Part shown: positions 17,123 to 26,400 of the stretch, piece by piece | Numbering within the stretch: position 1 is the stretch's first letter | How the letters are laid out: the number at the start of each line of letters is the position of its first letter | NCBI RefSeq assembly: GCF_014641615.1 | Contig: NZ_BMIB01000004.1 | Location: forward strand, 1,134,785 to 1,198,784 | Length of the DNA stretch: 64,000 nt | Source: Filimonas zeae | GTDB taxonomy: Bacteria > Bacteroidota > Bacteroidia > Chitinophagales > Chitinophagaceae | Direction: 5' to 3' | Made by a program: the position numbers and the translations under genes | The notes under the pieces: generated by a model | What the model was told of the DNA's origin: nothing | Databases searched by the model: none | What the model saw: only the letters and a program-made list of their open reading frames with translations

Positions 17123-17365
17123 AATTACCAGTTGTTAAAGAAAAAGATTAGCGCCTACTCTATTCTTTAAGGCTTTTCGGCTTACCCCTCTGGTTCTTCA
17201 AAAAAGGATCAACTGGATTTTAGCGCATTAATGCTTCTGTAATTACATCGGTGTTTTCCCCAAAGATGCTGCCAAAGCAGAAGGGTAGCAATTTTATTTC
17301 CGAAACAAAACCAAACCGGTTTTGTTTACGTAAAGCGGGAAAAATATTAAAAAACAGGAACGCAT

Positions 17366-17394
17366 AAAAAAAGTGGCTTATATAAAGCCACTTT
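17366..17394 (-). terminator. Intrinsic terminator after the 17420-18151 desaturase
   Basis: Perfect 10-bp stem AAAGTGGCTT (370-379) and AAGCCACTTT (385-394), 5-nt loop, followed on the minus strand by a run of seven U (including stem end). It lies 26 nt past the stop. It isolates the peptide cassette downstream from the desaturase transcript. Confidence 0.85.
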
Positions 17395-17419
17395 GTCAAT
17401 GTCATTTTGCCGGAGGTCA

Positions 17420-18151
17420 TTAAAACTCCCGTTTAATACGGATGATATGCAATTTATTCAGTACCAGTATTACCGGGTATGTAGGATCAAACTCAAACCA
17501 CTTTTTTGCAAAGTTGATACTGTTAGGGCTTTTGTGGTGGTTATTCTGCATCAGCTCGCCCATCAGGAAAATATCAACCGGTACAGTGTTGCGACTGTGA
17601 TCTTCATTATCAAAGCTGGAGTAACCATATTTATGTCCGCACCAGTTTACAATAGCGCCATGTACTGGCCCCATAAAAAAGTGTATAGGCAGTAACAGAA
17701 ACATCCACCAGGCAGTAGCGAAGTAAATGTAAAAAGCAAGGTATGCCAGGCCAAACATGATACGAACACTCCAGTAATTGGTTATTCTGTCCAAAAACGG
17801 CCATTCAGGGTAATTGCCACGGAATGCCTTTTCAGGTTCTACCTTATATTTAGCATAGTTCAGATAAATTTCTTTGGTCTGCATCGTCATTTCCCACACG
17901 TCTTTAAAAAAGTGGGGAGAATGTGGATCTTTTTCCGTGTCGCTGTAAGCGTGGTGCATGCGGTGCATGATGGCATACGCACGGGGGTTAAGAAAGGACG
18001 CTCCCTGGGTAAAAATGGTAAACCCATAGAAAAAACGCTCCCAGAACTTATTCATGGTGAACATTTTATGAGAAGCATACCGGTGCAGGAAAAACGTCTG
18101 GCAAAAGAGAGACAAGAACCAATGAGCGAGGAAAAAAATGAGAATAGCCAT
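17420..18151 (-). CDS. Short acyl-CoA/fatty-acid desaturase
   Basis: 243 residues. The three histidine boxes are intact: HRYASH (about residue 23), HRMHH in AIMHRMHHAYSDTEKDPHSP, and NNHHK in ELMQNNHHKSPN. Hydrophobic segments lie at ~1-18 and ~130-165. At 243 residues it is shorter than the 361-residue desaturase at 11751, lacking the soluble N-terminal extension; length is within the range of Bacteroidota stearoyl-CoA-desaturase-like proteins. It would introduce a double bond into saturated acyl chains. It ends in a strong terminator and is preceded by TAGATTTTG, one base longer than the -7 consensus, 12-20 nt upstream of the ATG. Confidence 0.87.
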   Translation of the reverse strand: MAILIFFLAHWFLSLFCQTFFLHRYASHKMFTMNKFWERFFYGFTIFTQGASFLNPRAYAIMHRMHHAYSDTEKDPHSPHFFKDVWEMTMQTKEIYLNYAKYKVEPEKAFRGNYPEWPFLDRITNYWSVRIMFGLAYLAFYIYFATAWWMFLLLPIHFFMGPVHGAIVNWCGHKYGYSSFDNEDHSRNTVPVDIFLMGELMQNNHHKSPNSINFAKKWFEFDPTYPVILVLNKLHIIRIKREF

Positions 18152-18251
18152 AAATCACAAAATCTAGTTTAATAAGTAAGCCCCATCACACGAGGCCTGC
18201 GAAGATAACGCAATGCAAACGCGCATCGGCATCTATTTTTTTTGCATATTT

Positions 18252-18287
18252 AGTAAAAAAAAGGCAGCTCCGGAAGAAGCCGCCTTT
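18252..18287 (-). terminator. Intrinsic terminator after the small membrane protein gene
   Basis: AAAGGC (260-265) pairs with GCCTTT (282-287), with further AGC/GCT pairing inside and an AGTAAA/TTTACT extension outside. On the minus strand an eight-base U run follows. It lies 29 nt past the stop at 18317. Confidence 0.7.
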
Positions 18288-18316
18288 ACTAAATTGTAAA
18301 CGTTAAAAAAGTTCGA

Positions 18317-18517
18317 TTAAGACATAGCGTGATTATACTCACGTTTTGCTTCGTTTTTAGACTTTCTGAAGAATCTTCTTACGCCTTCATGGGCATCACC
18401 AGCTGCGTCCGCTACATCGTGTAAAGTTTCAGATGTTTTGTTGCGGTTTCTCATATACAATATCACTCCAGCGGTGGCTGCGCCTACAATACCAGCGGCA
18501 ATTAAAATGTTTTTCAT
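18317..18517 (-). CDS. Small YtxH-like single-pass membrane protein
   Basis: 66 residues. One hydrophobic segment (about 3-21, ILIAAGIVGAATAGVILYM) is followed by a basic, helical, soluble tail rich in Arg, Lys and Glu (RNRNKTSE ... FRKSKNEAKREYNHAMS). This is the layout of YtxH-like stress-associated membrane proteins, often induced by general stress; family membership is tentative because the tail is short. It has its own terminator and is divergent from the M1 peptidase gene. Confidence 0.7.
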   Translation of the reverse strand: MKNILIAAGIVGAATAGVILYMRNRNKTSETLHDVADAAGDAHEGVRRFFRKSKNEAKREYNHAMS

Positions 18518-18523
18518 AAAAAA

Positions 18524-18531
18524 TATTTTTG
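18524..18531 (+). promoter_or_regulatory. Bacteroidota -7 box upstream of the M1 peptidase gene
   Basis: TATTTTTG, an exact TAnnTTTG match, 97 nt upstream of the peptidase ATG and pointing at it. The long leader and lack of a clear -33 element keep this tentative. Confidence 0.35.
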
Positions 18532-18628
18532 GTTATGCTTAGTAGAAATTCAAGAGTTGTGCCAAAAAGCAAATCCGTTTCAACCGCTTGCCGTACTTTT
18601 AGAAGCACATTAAACCGTTTTTCCTTTT

Positions 18629-20500
18629 ATGTTAAAATTTTTCAGTGGATGCCTGGTTACTGGTTTACTGGCTGTAACTGCTCAGGCGCAGGATTTATAC
18701 CACCCCAGAAATATTGAGAACGCCTACGCACGCGGCACCCGCTCGTTAGACGGTAAACCCGCCAATAAATACTGGCAAAACAAGGGCAATTACAATATCC
18801 GCGTAACTGTAAACCCACCTGACAAAACCATTTACGGCAGCGAAGACATTGCTTACTACAATGGCAGCCCGGATGCGCTGCAATCGCTGGTAATAAGACT
18901 TATCTGTAATCTGCACAAACCACAATCGCCCCGCTCCGGTTACGTGGGCAAAGATTTTCTCAGCAACGGGGTAACCATAGACACGTTTATGGTTAATGGT
19001 CGCCAGATAAGCTTTAATAACGACGTTGGCACGGTTGCCAACGTGCGTCTGCCACGCGAAATACCCTCCGGCGAAACCGCGCAGCTGCATATTACGTGGC
19101 ATTACGACGTATCGGTAGAAAGCGGCCGGGAAGGCATGATTGACAGTACCACCTATTATCTCGCCTATTTTTACCCACGCGTATCGGTATACGATGACTA
19201 TAACGGCTGGGACCGCATAGAGCACAGCGACCGCGTGGAATTCTATAGCGACTTCAATGATTATGAAGTGGAGATAAAAACTCCCAAAAACTTTGTGGTA
19301 TGGGGAACGGGTGATCTGCAAAACCCTAAAGAGGTATTACAGCCATCCATAGCCAAAAAGCTGGAAAAAACCTTTGCTTCTGATGAAGTGGTAAACATTG
19401 CCAGCTTTAACGATATGAAGCGCCAGCGAGTTACGCAGCAGAACGACTGGAACACCTGGAAGTTTAAAGCGGCCCATATAGCCGATGTTACTTACGGCAT
19501 CAGCGATCATTTTGTATGGGATGCCGCCAGTGTAATGGTAGACAGCAGCACCGGCCGCAGAGCCAGTGTTCAGGCAGCCTATAACGATACGGCTAAAGAC
19601 TTCCATTCTTCCGTTAAAAACAGTCATTACGCGCTCAACTGGTTTTCGAACAACTGGCCCGGCGTGCCTTATCCTTTCTCTAAAATGACGGCCTTTCAGG
19701 GATATGCGGATATGGAATACCCCATGATGGTAAATGACGCTACCACAGACGACCTGGGCTTTTCTCAGCTGGTGCAGGATCATGAAATAGCACACACCTA
19801 TTTCCCCTTCTATATGGGCATTAATGAAACCCGTTATGCATTTATGGATGAAGGATGGGCTACCACGCTGGAATACCTGATAGGTATTGCCGAAAAAGGC
19901 AAAGAGGAGGCTGACCGCTTTTACAAAATGTTCCGCGTAACCCGCTATATTAACGATCCTTCTACGGAAGAAGATCAGCCTATTATTTCCCTGTCGTCTC
20001 AGCTAAGCGGTTCCGGCTATGGCAACAATGCGTATGGCAAACCTTCGTTAAGTTATCTGGGCCTGAAAGATATGCTGGGCGACACCCTGTTAAAAAAAGC
20101 ACTGAAGGAATATATGAACCGCTGGAACGGCAAACACCCCATACCCTGGGATTTCTTCTACAGTTTTAATGATGCCACCGGCGAAAACCTGAACTGGTAC
20201 TGGAACAACTGGTTTTTTACCAACAACTATATTGATGTAAGTGTAAAGGATGTGGTTAAGAAAGGAGAAAACACGGTAGTAACGGTGTACAACAAAGGCG
20301 GCTTTGCTATTCCGTTTGATGTAATTGTCAGTTTTACCGACGGCTCTTTTACCACGCTGCACCAGACACCCCGCATATGGCAAACGAACCAGCGCCAGGC
20401 AGAGGTAACTATACCGGGTAATAAAACCATCCGCACCGTACAACTGGAAGGTGGTTTGTATATGGATGCTACTCCTAAAGACAACATCTGGAGCAAATAA
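18629..20500 (+). CDS. Exported M1-family zinc aminopeptidase
   Basis: 623 residues. A signal peptide ends near TAQA (about residue 20). The gluzincin motif HEIAHTYFPF places zinc ligands at H385 and H389 with catalytic E386; the third ligand E408 follows at the expected 18-residue spacing in MDEGWATTLEY. The region upstream (YPFSKMTAFQGYADMEYPMM) corresponds to the substrate-binding strand, although the classic GAMEN motif is replaced by a YADMEYP version. It is a periplasmic or surface peptidase removing N-terminal residues from peptides. Its start is supported by the signal peptide. It ends before a strong terminator at 20523. Confidence 0.9.
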   Translation: MLKFFSGCLVTGLLAVTAQAQDLYHPRNIENAYARGTRSLDGKPANKYWQNKGNYNIRVTVNPPDKTIYGSEDIAYYNGSPDALQSLVIRLICNLHKPQSPRSGYVGKDFLSNGVTIDTFMVNGRQISFNNDVGTVANVRLPREIPSGETAQLHITWHYDVSVESGREGMIDSTTYYLAYFYPRVSVYDDYNGWDRIEHSDRVEFYSDFNDYEVEIKTPKNFVVWGTGDLQNPKEVLQPSIAKKLEKTFASDEVVNIASFNDMKRQRVTQQNDWNTWKFKAAHIADVTYGISDHFVWDAASVMVDSSTGRRASVQAAYNDTAKDFHSSVKNSHYALNWFSNNWPGVPYPFSKMTAFQGYADMEYPMMVNDATTDDLGFSQLVQDHEIAHTYFPFYMGINETRYAFMDEGWATTLEYLIGIAEKGKEEADRFYKMFRVTRYINDPSTEEDQPIISLSSQLSGSGYGNNAYGKPSLSYLGLKDMLGDTLLKKALKEYMNRWNGKHPIPWDFFYSFNDATGENLNWYWNNWFFTNNYIDVSVKDVVKKGENTVVTVYNKGGFAIPFDVIVSFTDGSFTTLHQTPRIWQTNQRQAEVTIPGNKTIRTVQLEGGLYMDATPKDNIWSK

Positions 20501-20522
20501 GCAACAGCACTTTTATAATATG

Positions 20523-20558
20523 GGCCGGTGTACTGTTAAAGGTATACCGGCCTTTTAC
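20523..20558 (+). terminator. Intrinsic terminator after the M1 peptidase gene
   Basis: GGCCGGT (523-529) and ACCGGCC (546-552) form a 7-bp stem followed by TTTTACTTT. It lies between convergent genes and could serve both, but the U run favours the plus strand. Confidence 0.7.
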
Positions 20559-20559
20559 T

Positions 20560-21036
20560 TTATGCTAAAAAGCCGCCTACTGCATTCCATTCCTCATCTT
20601 TCTCAATGGAAAAATTAATACCCCGCTCCGTCATAATCTCATCGCATAATTCATTCACTTCTTCCTGCGTCATCTGCGGCTCATCAATGTAAATAAGCAG
20701 ATCGCGGAAATTCTTCCGGTTAACACGACCTACCAGATGCACGGTGTTTCTGCTTCTTAAAAAATCAAGCACATCTTTCTCTACTTCATTCAACCGCATA
20801 GCATCTGCGTCTGTGGCATAACCTTCCTCATCAGTATAAATACTTTCCAGTTCTACCATAACCTGATAAGGGAATGCCTGCTTGTTGTGATAAGCGTGAT
20901 AAGACTTGTTGATAAAGGCTAATGCAGGGCCATCAACAGTATCACATTCAAGTTCCACAAAGTCATCGCCGGGGAATATAGGTTCAACCGGCTCCGGGCC
21001 CGCAGGGGCTTCGAACAATTTTTTAAAGAAAGACAT
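20560..21036 (-). CDS. DUF695-like protein
   Basis: 158 residues, soluble and acidic. The body matches the DUF695 pattern: DGPALAFINKSYHAYHNK near the N-terminus, a central PYQVMVELESIY strand, then VHLVGRVNRKNFRDLLIYID. DUF695 proteins are of unknown function and common in Bacteroidota. The C-terminal third (MTQEEVNELCDEIMTERGIN) is helical. It is convergent with the M1 peptidase and divergent from the HD-domain gene, so it is a single transcript. Confidence 0.72.
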   Translation of the reverse strand: MSFFKKLFEAPAGPEPVEPIFPGDDFVELECDTVDGPALAFINKSYHAYHNKQAFPYQVMVELESIYTDEEGYATDADAMRLNEVEKDVLDFLRSRNTVHLVGRVNRKNFRDLLIYIDEPQMTQEEVNELCDEIMTERGINFSIEKDEEWNAVGGFLA

Positions 21037-21138
21037 ATGGAGTAGGGTTGGTTGCTAACACTTGATGGTTCAAGGTAAAAACTTCCTGCCGAAATAAAAA
21101 AACTAATCACATTTGCAACCACCATATACACCATCTAA

Positions 21139-21801
21139 ATGACAGCAATATCACTACAACAATGGGAAGCAACATTTATCAGTTACCTGCAACAACATAC
21201 AGATAACAGCGATGCCGCACATGACATAAGCCACTTTACACGCGTGTGGAACACCTGCCGTATTATTGATATGGCAGAAGGGAACAAAGGCGATTTGCTG
21301 GTACTGCTTACCGCCAGTTATTTTCACGATCTGGTGGCGGTTGCTAAAAACAGCCCTGACAGAAATAAAGCCTCTTTACTTAGCGCAGAAAAAACCAGTA
21401 CGTTACTACGCACCTTGTTTGAGGGGTATCCGCAGGATAAGATAGAAAGCGTGGCACATGCCATACATGCGCATAGTTTTTCTGCAGGTATTACGCCCCT
21501 CACCTACGAAGCCAGGGTATTGCAGGATGCTGATAGAATGGAAGCCCTGGGCGCAATTGGCATTGCCCGTACTTTTTATGTAGCTGGCTTGTTACACTCA
21601 CAAATGTTTCACGCGCAGGACCCGCTGGCTCAGAATCGTCCCCCGGATGATAAGACTTACGCGTTAGACCACTTCCAGGTAAAACTGCTTAAACTACCTG
21701 CACAGATGAATACCGAAAGTGGGAAAAAACTGGCAGAAGAACGCTCCGCCATACTAACGGATTTTATGAAGCAGCTTGCAGCCGAGGCAACAGGCAGGTA
21801 G
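21139..21801 (+). CDS. HD-domain phosphohydrolase
   Basis: 220 residues. The HD metal motif is complete: H at AAHDISHFTRVW, the HD pair in ASYFHDLVAVAKN, and a distal D in VLQDADRMEALGAIGIARTF, which matches the YpgQ/YedJ subgroup (predicted nucleotide phosphohydrolases). It would remove phosphate from a nucleotide or related substrate with divalent metal. The hydrophobic-core helices follow the family order and the length is normal. Directly after its stop begins the 21-bp repeat array. Confidence 0.88.
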   Translation: MTAISLQQWEATFISYLQQHTDNSDAAHDISHFTRVWNTCRIIDMAEGNKGDLLVLLTASYFHDLVAVAKNSPDRNKASLLSAEKTSTLLRTLFEGYPQDKIESVAHAIHAHSFSAGITPLTYEARVLQDADRMEALGAIGIARTFYVAGLLHSQMFHAQDPLAQNRPPDDKTYALDHFQVKLLKLPAQMNTESGKKLAEERSAILTDFMKQLAAEATGR

Positions 21802-21807
21802 CACCTT

Positions 21808-22374
21808 CCTGCTGTTGCACCACATTTATAAATGCGTTGATAGCATGGCAAAGCTTATAGAAACCCGCCCAAAGCTTTAGGAAAGCAGGCGCGTGCTTTA
21901 GAAAGGTAACTGCCAGCAGCAGTTATTCACCGCCCATATTAACGGAGTGCGCGGGGTGCTGGGGAATGTTTGCCAAGCGCTGGCTGCTGTTAAAACAGCA
22001 CTTATAAATGTTACGGCCCAGCTTGCCCGTTGAAATTATAAGTCTTAGGAAGAGAATTGGCAACCTTATGAGCACATTTACAAGTTGACGGGAGCAATTT
22101 GTAAACCTTCTGGCGCAAAAAAGAAGTTACCGGATGTGTTTTATAAACCTGCCGGAGTAATTTAAAAGCGCTGGCGCGAAAAATAAAAGTTGCTGGAGCA
22201 TTTCGGGAAGTTGTCCGGGGAAAAATAAAAGCTTCCGGAGCATTTCCTAAAGCTTTCGGATGCAGTCGCCCAGCTGGGCGGTGAGAAAATAAAGTGACGA
22301 AAACACAGAAACGTGGCTCCCGTCAGGGAAAAATCTGACGGAGCAGCTGTAAAAAGCACCCGGTAAGCCTTTGT
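21808..22374. repeat. Degenerate 21-bp tandem array, about 27 phase-locked units
   Basis: Cutting the sequence every 21 bases from 21850 gives about 25 consecutive units that align without any insertion or deletion, with two weaker units before. The clearest are 22081-22269: each starts with AAAGYTT-like sequence (for example AAAGCTTCCGGAGCATTTC at 22228), has a central CGGA/TGGAG core and ends A/T-rich. Two adjacent 42-bp double units (22178 and 22220) share a run of GAAAAATAAAAG. The array fills the whole gap between the HD gene stop and the thioesterase stop, that is, between two convergent gene ends. All three plus-strand frames contain stops, so it is probably not coding. The units are too diverged to be a recent expansion. 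No known family is recognised. Confidence 0.75.
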
Positions 22375-22760
22375 TATTCCAACACCTTAATGGGATGTTT
22401 GTGCTCATCTATAGCCACAAAAGTGAAAGTGCCGGTAATGGCCTTTTCGCGTATAAAGGAGTACATTTCTTCAATGTAAATTTCTACAGAAACCTTCATG
22501 CTGGTGTTACCCACCTCCGTTACCTTGCCTACCAGTTCAATAATGGTACCTGCGGGAATGGGTTTGGTAAAGTTGATACGGTCAGATGAAATAGTTACCA
22601 TGCGTTTGCGGCTGAAACGGGTAGCAGTAATAAAAGCCACCTCATCCATCAGCATCATAGCCGTGCCGCCGAATAATGTATCGTAGTGGTTGGTTGTGCC
22701 TGGGAATACTGCTTTAAATATCCTTGTTTCAGAATTCGCTAATCTTTCGTCTAAAGTCAT
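22374..22760 (-). CDS. Hotdog-fold acyl-CoA thioesterase
   Basis: 128 residues, one hotdog domain of the YciA/BACH type. The conserved N-terminal block TRIFKAVFPGTTNHYDTLFGGTAMMLMDEVAFITATRF contains the usual (N/D)-H-x-x-x-x-F-GG motif and the catalytic acidic residue in MDEVA, and TRFSRKRMVTISSDRINF carries the CoA-binding end. It hydrolyses acyl-CoA to free fatty acid and CoA in the cytoplasm. It is transcribed toward the 21-bp array and ends where the array ends. Confidence 0.9.
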   Translation of the reverse strand: MTLDERLANSETRIFKAVFPGTTNHYDTLFGGTAMMLMDEVAFITATRFSRKRMVTISSDRINFTKPIPAGTIIELVGKVTEVGNTSMKVSVEIYIEEMYSFIREKAITGTFTFVAIDEHKHPIKVLE

Positions 22761-22805
22761 TAAGCCGGATTTGGATTTTCAGGGCGTAAAAGTATTGTAA
22801 AGTTG

Positions 22806-23429
22806 TTATAAGGCGCTTCTGTCTATTTCAAACGCGCTATCCAAACCGCGGATAACCGATTCGGGATGTTTGGCAGTGGGTACAAAATTGCGGAGCGGCG
22901 TACTTATTTTAGGGTACTCATCTATAAAAGCCAGGTTCTGCACCTGCGGTATGCCAAAATCCAGCATTAGTTTTACCAGGGCAGCCCTGTCAGAGCCCCA
23001 GAATTTGATATACTTGCTTTCGGTAATAAACAGTTCTATCAGGGTTTCTTTGGTGTGAAACAGCAGGCCAAACTCCAGCCAGGCATCCTGCGTCAATTCG
23101 GTGCGGTATTTTTCCAGTGTGGCCAGTACATGCGCCCTGGGGAAATAGCCTGTGGTAACCGGTTCTTCGTCGTGCAGCCCATAGACACAACTCAGCTCTT
23201 TATCGGGAAAAAGCGCTGTTAAGGCAGCAAACACCTCCCATAAACGGGAGTTGTTAACGTTAATAGCGGCGTAAAAAGTAAAAGGCAGCTGCTGCGTATC
23301 ATTAGGCGTATACATAAATCCTTCCTGTATGCGGGCCTGCTTCCGCTTCTGCAATATCTCTTCCATATCTTCTCTATGCGGCATTTCGTGCGGCAACGGC
23401 ACGCGTATAGTAACAGGTAATTCTAACAT
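22806..23429 (-). CDS. Conserved-looking protein of unknown function, 207 aa
   Basis: 207 residues, soluble, no signal peptide. It opens with LELPVTIRVPLPHEMPHRED and has alternating predicted strands and helices (YAAINVNNSRLWEVFAALTALFP, then ELSCVYGLHDEEP), which looks like one compact alpha/beta domain. The end is FEIDRSAL. I do not recognise a family. It lies between the thioesterase and the LacZ-type GH2 on the same strand, with 45- and 29-nt gaps, so it may share their transcript. Its composition resembles the neighbours. Confidence 0.7.
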   Translation of the reverse strand: MLELPVTIRVPLPHEMPHREDMEEILQKRKQARIQEGFMYTPNDTQQLPFTFYAAINVNNSRLWEVFAALTALFPDKELSCVYGLHDEEPVTTGYFPRAHVLATLEKYRTELTQDAWLEFGLLFHTKETLIELFITESKYIKFWGSDRAALVKLMLDFGIPQVQNLAFIDEYPKISTPLRNFVPTAKHPESVIRGLDSAFEIDRSAL

Positions 23430-23458
23430 GCCCTAAAGATAGCAACAGCTGCAATGGC

Positions 23459-26400
23459 TTACAAAGGCTTTACTACAAAACTGTAAGTATAGTTGGCAAA
23501 AGGTAACTGATAACGCGTCATAGGCCGCGAACGCCAGCTATCTATACCGCCCACGCCCATCTGCTTCCAATCAATATGCAGCTGCGTTTGTGGCCTTGGC
23601 TTTAGGTCTGCTGCATGGCGCTGATGCCGCTTCTCGCCATCATCCAGATCGCTATCAAAATAATGCAGGGCGCTCATGCTCAGTAACGAGTCTGAGGTAA
23701 TCAGCAGTCCTTTGTTTTTGCTGTTGCTGATGCGCCACCAGCGTACATCTGTTTTGTTACCGGTTTCCTGTGGAATTACATAAGGAAAATACTGACTGGC
23801 TACTGTTTGATTATAAATGCCTGCAAAAGCGCTGGCTTGCCTGTCAGCATAGTTTTCGTGCGGGCCATTGCCGTAATAGCTGATCTGCTCAAAGCCTGCG
23901 GGCATAATCCACTGCATACCAAAGCGGGGTAATATTTCTGTGTGAAAGGAAGTATCGGCCTTTAACGTCTGAGTTACACGTAACGCTCCGTTGCCAATAC
24001 ATTCGTATGTTATAAACAAGGTAGCATGCACCTGTTCCAGCGAATACATTAATTCTACAGTATTAAGTTTGGCATCAGGGCCCGATACACGAATTTCAGG
24101 CTTAAGCTGTTCAGTAACCGTTTTCCAGTCTTTCAGTTTCACCTGTAACTGGGCACCAAAATCATTTTCATTAGGAGCGCGCCAGAAAGAAGGCCTTGCA
24201 CCGTAATTACTATCCAGCAGCTCTACCCCTTTGTAACGATAGCGTTGTAAAAAGCCGGTTTTCCTGTTAAACTCCAGCAACATATCACCTTCACTCAGTT
24301 CAATAGTATTGGCCAGCGTTTTATTCTTCAATACTACCGGAACATCTCTGGTAACACCCTTCATGTATGTACCACCCAGCTTCAACTGTTGCGTAGCCAC
24401 TACATGCCCGGCAGGCATTAATGGTTCTTCCTTTTGCAGGCGGTAGGTAAGGTTTACAAAAGCTTCTCCCTCCGGCAGCGTTGTAAACGGCAGAGTTACC
24501 AGTTGCGTCTGCTGTGGAGCGATAGCAGGTACCGTTACCTCCCCTGACTGATGCACTTTACCGTTAACCAATACCTGCCATTGAAGGGTAAGGTTAGACA
24601 GTGCAGTAAAGAACCGCTCGTTGTATATACGAACCTGATTGCTGCCTTCTTTTTTCGAATGTATGTCCTGGTATATATGCTTCATTTCCCATGCATGCGG
24701 GTACGGTGTTCTGTTGGCGTAAAAGATGCCTTTAGCAGCGTAGTTCCAATCGGTAATGGCTTCCGCAGGTTCGTAATCGCCGCCGTAGGTGTATACTGTG
24801 TCGCCGTTGCTGTTAACGCGCTGGAAGCACTGGTCTACAAAATCCCATATAAAACCGCCCTGAAAATGTTGTTTGTTTTCGCGTATTACATTCCAGTAAT
24901 CTACAAAGTTGCCTAAGGAGTTGCCCATGGCATGCGCATATTCACACATAATGAACGGACGCTGCGGATGCGGATTGTTTTTTACGTATTGCAGCATACC
25001 ATCTGGCGTAGGGTACATGGGGTCTATGATATCTGAGTTCCATTCCCATTTAAACTGGCGGTAGTCGGCTACTGCTCTTTCATACTGTATGGGGCGCGAA
25101 CTGTCGCGTTGTTTCATCCACAGATAAGCGTTGTAAAAGTTATACCCGTTGCCTGCTTCGTTACCCATGCTCCAGATAATAACGGAGGGGTGGTTTTTAT
25201 CACGCTCCATCATACGTTGTACTCTGGCCAGGTGTGCATGCGCCCAGGTGGGGCGGTTGGCCATGGTATAGGTAATATCGTAGCCCATACCGTGCGATTC
25301 TATATTGGCTTCATCTACTACGTACAATCCATAGCGGTCGCACAGTTCCAGCCAGTATTCATTGTTGGGGTAGTGACTGGTACGTACGGCGTTGATGTTA
25401 TACTGCTTCATCAACTGTACATCGCGCAGCATTGCTTCTTTAGATATTACGTGGCCGGTCTGTGGATTAGCTTCGTGGCGGTTTACGCCTTTAATCAGTA
25501 CCGGCTGCCCATTCACCAGCAGTTGACCATTGCGGATAGCTATTTCGCGAAAACCTATATGCCCCGGTATTACTTCCAGCAAGGCACCAGCTGCATTGCG
25601 CAGCTGCACTTCTGTTTCATACAGATTGGGGGTTTCGGCAGTCCACAGTGCGGGATTAGCAACAGGTATCTGCAGGTGTAAAATAGAGTCTGTAATAGTG
25701 GTAGTTTGTTGTGCTACTACTTTACCTTTCTGCGAAAGGATAACAGTGGCCGTTCCGGTAGCAGGTGCTTTACGGTTAAGGGTAAGCGTTGCCTGCAAGG
25801 TGCCACGGGTATACGTGCTATCTAACAAAGGCTGAAACTGCACATCGTATACATGCTGTGTGTTACGGGCCAGCAGGTAACAATCGCGGGTAATACCACT
25901 TAAGCGCCACATATCCTGATCTTCTATATAGTTACCATCGCACCAGCGCATTACCCGTAGTACAATCAGGTTGCGGCCTTTAGACAGGTAAGGGGTAATA
26001 TCAAATTCAGAAGGCAGCTTGCTGTCTTCTCCATACCCCACATACTTTCCGTTTACCCAAACCGTAAGGTTAGATTTGGCAGCGCCTATGTGTAATACTA
26101 TCTGCCTGCCATTCCAGTTATCACCAATATCCACAACCCTTCGGTACAGGCCGGTGTTATTCACCTGCATAGGTACTTTGGGTGGGTCGGCTTTTTTATC
26201 CGGCATCACGTACATAAACTCAAAACCGGAGGTGGTATAGATGGGAAAACCAAAACCATGCAACTCCCAGTTACCGGGTACGGGCATCTGCGCCCAGCGA
26301 CTATCGTCAAAACCGGTTTGCTCAAAACCTGCGGGAGCGTCTGCGGGCTTTTCCAGCCATTGAAACTTCCAGTTGCCATTCAGGCTCTGGTAATTGGCTG

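Noticed and set aside
17220..17420. 66-residue open frame on the minus strand between the desaturase and the peptide gene
   Set aside because: It contains the desaturase's own terminator hairpin (17366-17394) and its start overlaps the desaturase stop; its composition is not protein-like.
22162..22359. 65-residue minus-strand frame over the 21-bp array with heptad-like SFRKCS/NFYFS repeats
   Set aside because: The repeats follow from the 21-base DNA period; neighbouring units in the same frame are full of stops, so a working gene is unlikely.
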